Source: Stutzerimonas balearica DSM 6083 (lineage in GTDB: Bacteria; Pseudomonadota; Gammaproteobacteria; Pseudomonadales; Pseudomonadaceae). From it: a DNA stretch of 64,000 nucleotides. Under the pieces are notes generated by a model. It saw only the letters and a program-made list of their open reading frames with translations, did not search any database and was not told the origin of the DNA. The stretch spans positions 971,001 to 1,035,000 of the forward strand of contig NZ_CP007511.1 of assembly GCF_000818015.1 (NCBI RefSeq), read 5' to 3'. Below are positions 61,592-64,000 of the stretch, piece after piece (position 1 is the stretch's first letter; every line of letters starts with the position of its first letter). A program made the translations under genes and the position numbers.

Positions 61592-62083
61592 ATGAGACAC
61601 ATCATTTCCCTGCTGATGGAAAACGAGCCGGGCGCGCTGTCCCGTGTCGTCGGTCTGTTCTCCCAGCGCAACTACAACATCGAAAGCCTGACCGTCGCGC
61701 CGACCGAGGATCCGACTCTGTCGCGTCTGACCCTGACGACCATCGGTCACGAGGACGTCATCGAGCAGATCACCAAGAACCTGAACAAGCTGGTCGAGGT
61801 GGTCAAGCTGGTGGACCTGTCCGAGAGTGCGCACATCGAGCGTGAACTCATGCTGATCAAGGTCAAGGCCACCGGGGCGCAGCGTGCCGAGGTCAAGCGC
61901 ACCACGGACATCTTCCGCGGCCAGATCGTCGATGTGACGCCAAGCGTCTATACGATTCAGCTCGCCGGTACCAGTGACAAGCTGGACAGCTTCATTCAGG
62001 CGATCGGCACTGCGGCGATCCTTGAAGTGGTTCGTAGCGGCGTAACTGGGATCTCGCGTGGCGACAAGGTGCTGAGCATCTGA
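61592..62083 (+). CDS. ilvH: Acetolactate synthase, small regulatory subunit
   Basis: IlvH activates the large subunit and binds valine for feedback inhibition. The 163-residue protein has an N-terminal ACT domain (MRHIISLLMENEPGALSRVVGLFSQR-type, with NIESLTVAPTEDPTLSR) and a C-terminal domain with VYTIQLAGTSDKLDSFI. The ATG lies 2 bp after the ilvI stop. The frame extends further upstream inside ilvI, but only this start gives the ACT-domain N-terminus. Confidence 0.97.
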   Translation: MRHIISLLMENEPGALSRVVGLFSQRNYNIESLTVAPTEDPTLSRLTLTTIGHEDVIEQITKNLNKLVEVVKLVDLSESAHIERELMLIKVKATGAQRAEVKRTTDIFRGQIVDVTPSVYTIQLAGTSDKLDSFIQAIGTAAILEVVRSGVTGISRGDKVLSI

Positions 62084-62149
62084 GGCGATGCGCCGCATTC
62101 GCGGCGCGTCACGGCAAACAGTTTATTGAAGGGCCCACGAGGCCAGTAA

Positions 62150-63178
<1,029 letters not shown>

Positions 63179-63195
63179 TCGACATGATCTGAAGG

Positions 63196-63220
63196 AACGC
63201 GGCCAAGGCCGCGTTTTTTC
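63196..63220 (+). terminator. Rho-independent terminator after ilvC
   Basis: AACGCGGC and GCCGCGTT form an 8-bp stem with a CAAG loop, followed by TTTTCGTTT. Confidence 0.93.
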
Positions 63221-63322
63221 GTTTAAGGGCGCATTCTTGGTATAAAGCGCGTGGCTGGATGATGAACCGCGTAAGCGAAGCTCTGTCCATTCTTTCGAAC
63301 CCGCAGTAAATGGTGATCGTGC

Positions 63323-64000
63323 ATGACCGAACATCCCGACGAGTCGAACACTCCCAACGAGCCGGAAAGCTTGTTACCCATCGATGAGCATGTCGAGGAA
63401 AGCCATGACTCCGATGGCCGGAAGGTACGTCACCGCGGCGTTTACTTGCTGCCCAACCTGTTTACGACGGCGAACCTGTTTGCTGGTTTTTTCTCGATTA
63501 TCAGTGCGATAAACGGCAACCTGCATGTCGCCGCGGCAACCGTTTTCGTCGCCATGGTGCTCGATAGCCTGGATGGCCGAGTTGCCCGTTTGACCAATAC
63601 GCAGAGTGCCTTTGGCGCCGAATACGACTCGCTGTCAGACATGGTGGCTTTTGGTCTGGCTCCGGCTCTGCTTGCCTACGAGTGGGCTTTGTCCGAGCTT
63701 GGCAACGTGGGGCTGACCGTGGCGTTTATCTATGCCGCTTGTGCGGCCTTGCGCCTGGCACGTTTCAACACGCAGATCGGCAAGGTCGACAAGCGCTGGT
63801 TCATTGGGCTGGCCAGCCCCGCTGCCGCCGGGGTTGTGGCCGGCTGGGTTTGGGCGGTTTGGGCGCTTGACGAGCAGGGTGTCGCTGGCGGTGACCTACC
63901 ACTGGTTCTGGTCATGTTGTTTGCACTGATGGTGGCGGCCGCCGGCCTGCTTATGGTCAGTAACATAAAGTATTACAGCTTCAAGGACCTGGACCTCAAA
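63323..64000 (+). CDS. pssA: CDP-diacylglycerol-serine O-phosphatidyltransferase (3' end outside window)
   Basis: PssA makes phosphatidylserine, the precursor of phosphatidylethanolamine, in the inner membrane. The visible 226 codons begin with an acidic, hydrophilic 35-residue tail, then helices with LLPNLFTTANLFAGFFSII and the CDP-alcohol phosphotransferase signature DGRVAR...GAEYDSLSD (DGxxAR, then GxxxDxxxD), which is intact. Further membrane segments follow to the window edge, where the frame is still open. The neighbour order ilvC-pssA is known in pseudomonads. A pgsA-type enzyme shares the motif but lacks the PssA N-terminal block. Confidence 0.93.
   Translation, partial: MTEHPDESNTPNEPESLLPIDEHVEESHDSDGRKVRHRGVYLLPNLFTTANLFAGFFSIISAINGNLHVAAATVFVAMVLDSLDGRVARLTNTQSAFGAEYDSLSDMVAFGLAPALLAYEWALSELGNVGLTVAFIYAACAALRLARFNTQIGKVDKRWFIGLASPAAAGVVAGWVWAVWALDEQGVAGGDLPLVLVMLFALMVAAAGLLMVSNIKYYSFKDLDLK

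Overview
This is a contiguous piece of a high-GC gammaproteobacterial chromosome. Gene content and order point to the Pseudomonas/Stutzerimonas group, most likely a P. stutzeri-like organism. Genus-specific markers are the CbrX-CbrA-CbrB carbon/nitrogen system followed by its sRNA CrcZ, a RetS-type hybrid kinase next to purD, a PrrF-type iron-responsive sRNA between a ChaN/PhuW-like lipoprotein and a CbpA-like cyclic-nucleotide protein, and a PBP1b-LpoP pair. No prophage, IS element, CRISPR array, rRNA operon or plasmid-like segment is visible. Nearly everything is core genome. The naming of orthologues rests on recognition of the protein sequences, not on a database search.

Layout. 1-11235 (+): end of glmM, tpiA, secG, tRNA-Leu(GAG), initiator tRNA-fMet, then the transcription/translation block rimP-nusA-infB-rbfA-truB-rpsO-pnp, and a BON-domain periplasmic protein behind a sigma-54 promoter. 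11277-28504 (-), in transcription order: dksA, gluQ, cbrX-cbrA-cbrB, crcZ, pcnB-folK, panB-panC-panD, pgi, a DUF2236 protein, and a DUF748 plus two DUF2845 operon. 28692-36077: mixed accessory genes (aminotransferase, sfsA, an orphan RmlD-like reductase, an AEC transporter, a 28-codon membrane micro-ORF, two integral membrane proteins on the minus strand, and a CYP152-type P450). 36087-50649 (-), in transcription order: a Rieske protein, dsbD, aroQ, accB-accC, prmA, a DUF3426 protein, dusB-fis, purH, purD, retS. 50780-55469: ChaN-like lipoprotein (+), then prrF sRNA, CbpA-like protein, a TfoX C-terminal-domain protein, a methyltransferase and an APH/P-loop kinase fusion (all -). 55627-64000: mrcB, lpoP-like lipoprotein, a YqcC-like protein, a DUF4124 protein (-), ilvI-ilvH-ilvC and the start of pssA.

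How it fits together. The most information-rich non-coding parts are three regulatory loci. First, crcZ has a sigma-54 promoter and a palindromic CbrB site placed just past the cbrB stop codon, so the two-component system sits directly upstream of the RNA it activates, which titrates Hfq/Crc through repeated A-rich motifs. Second, prrF has a Fur-box-overlapped sigma-70 promoter. Third, a sigma-54 promoter drives a BON-domain protein and carries two phased dyads upstream that could bind an unidentified enhancer-binding protein. I found no clearly undescribed multi-gene system; the best leads are regulatory elements and small ORFs, listed as findings.
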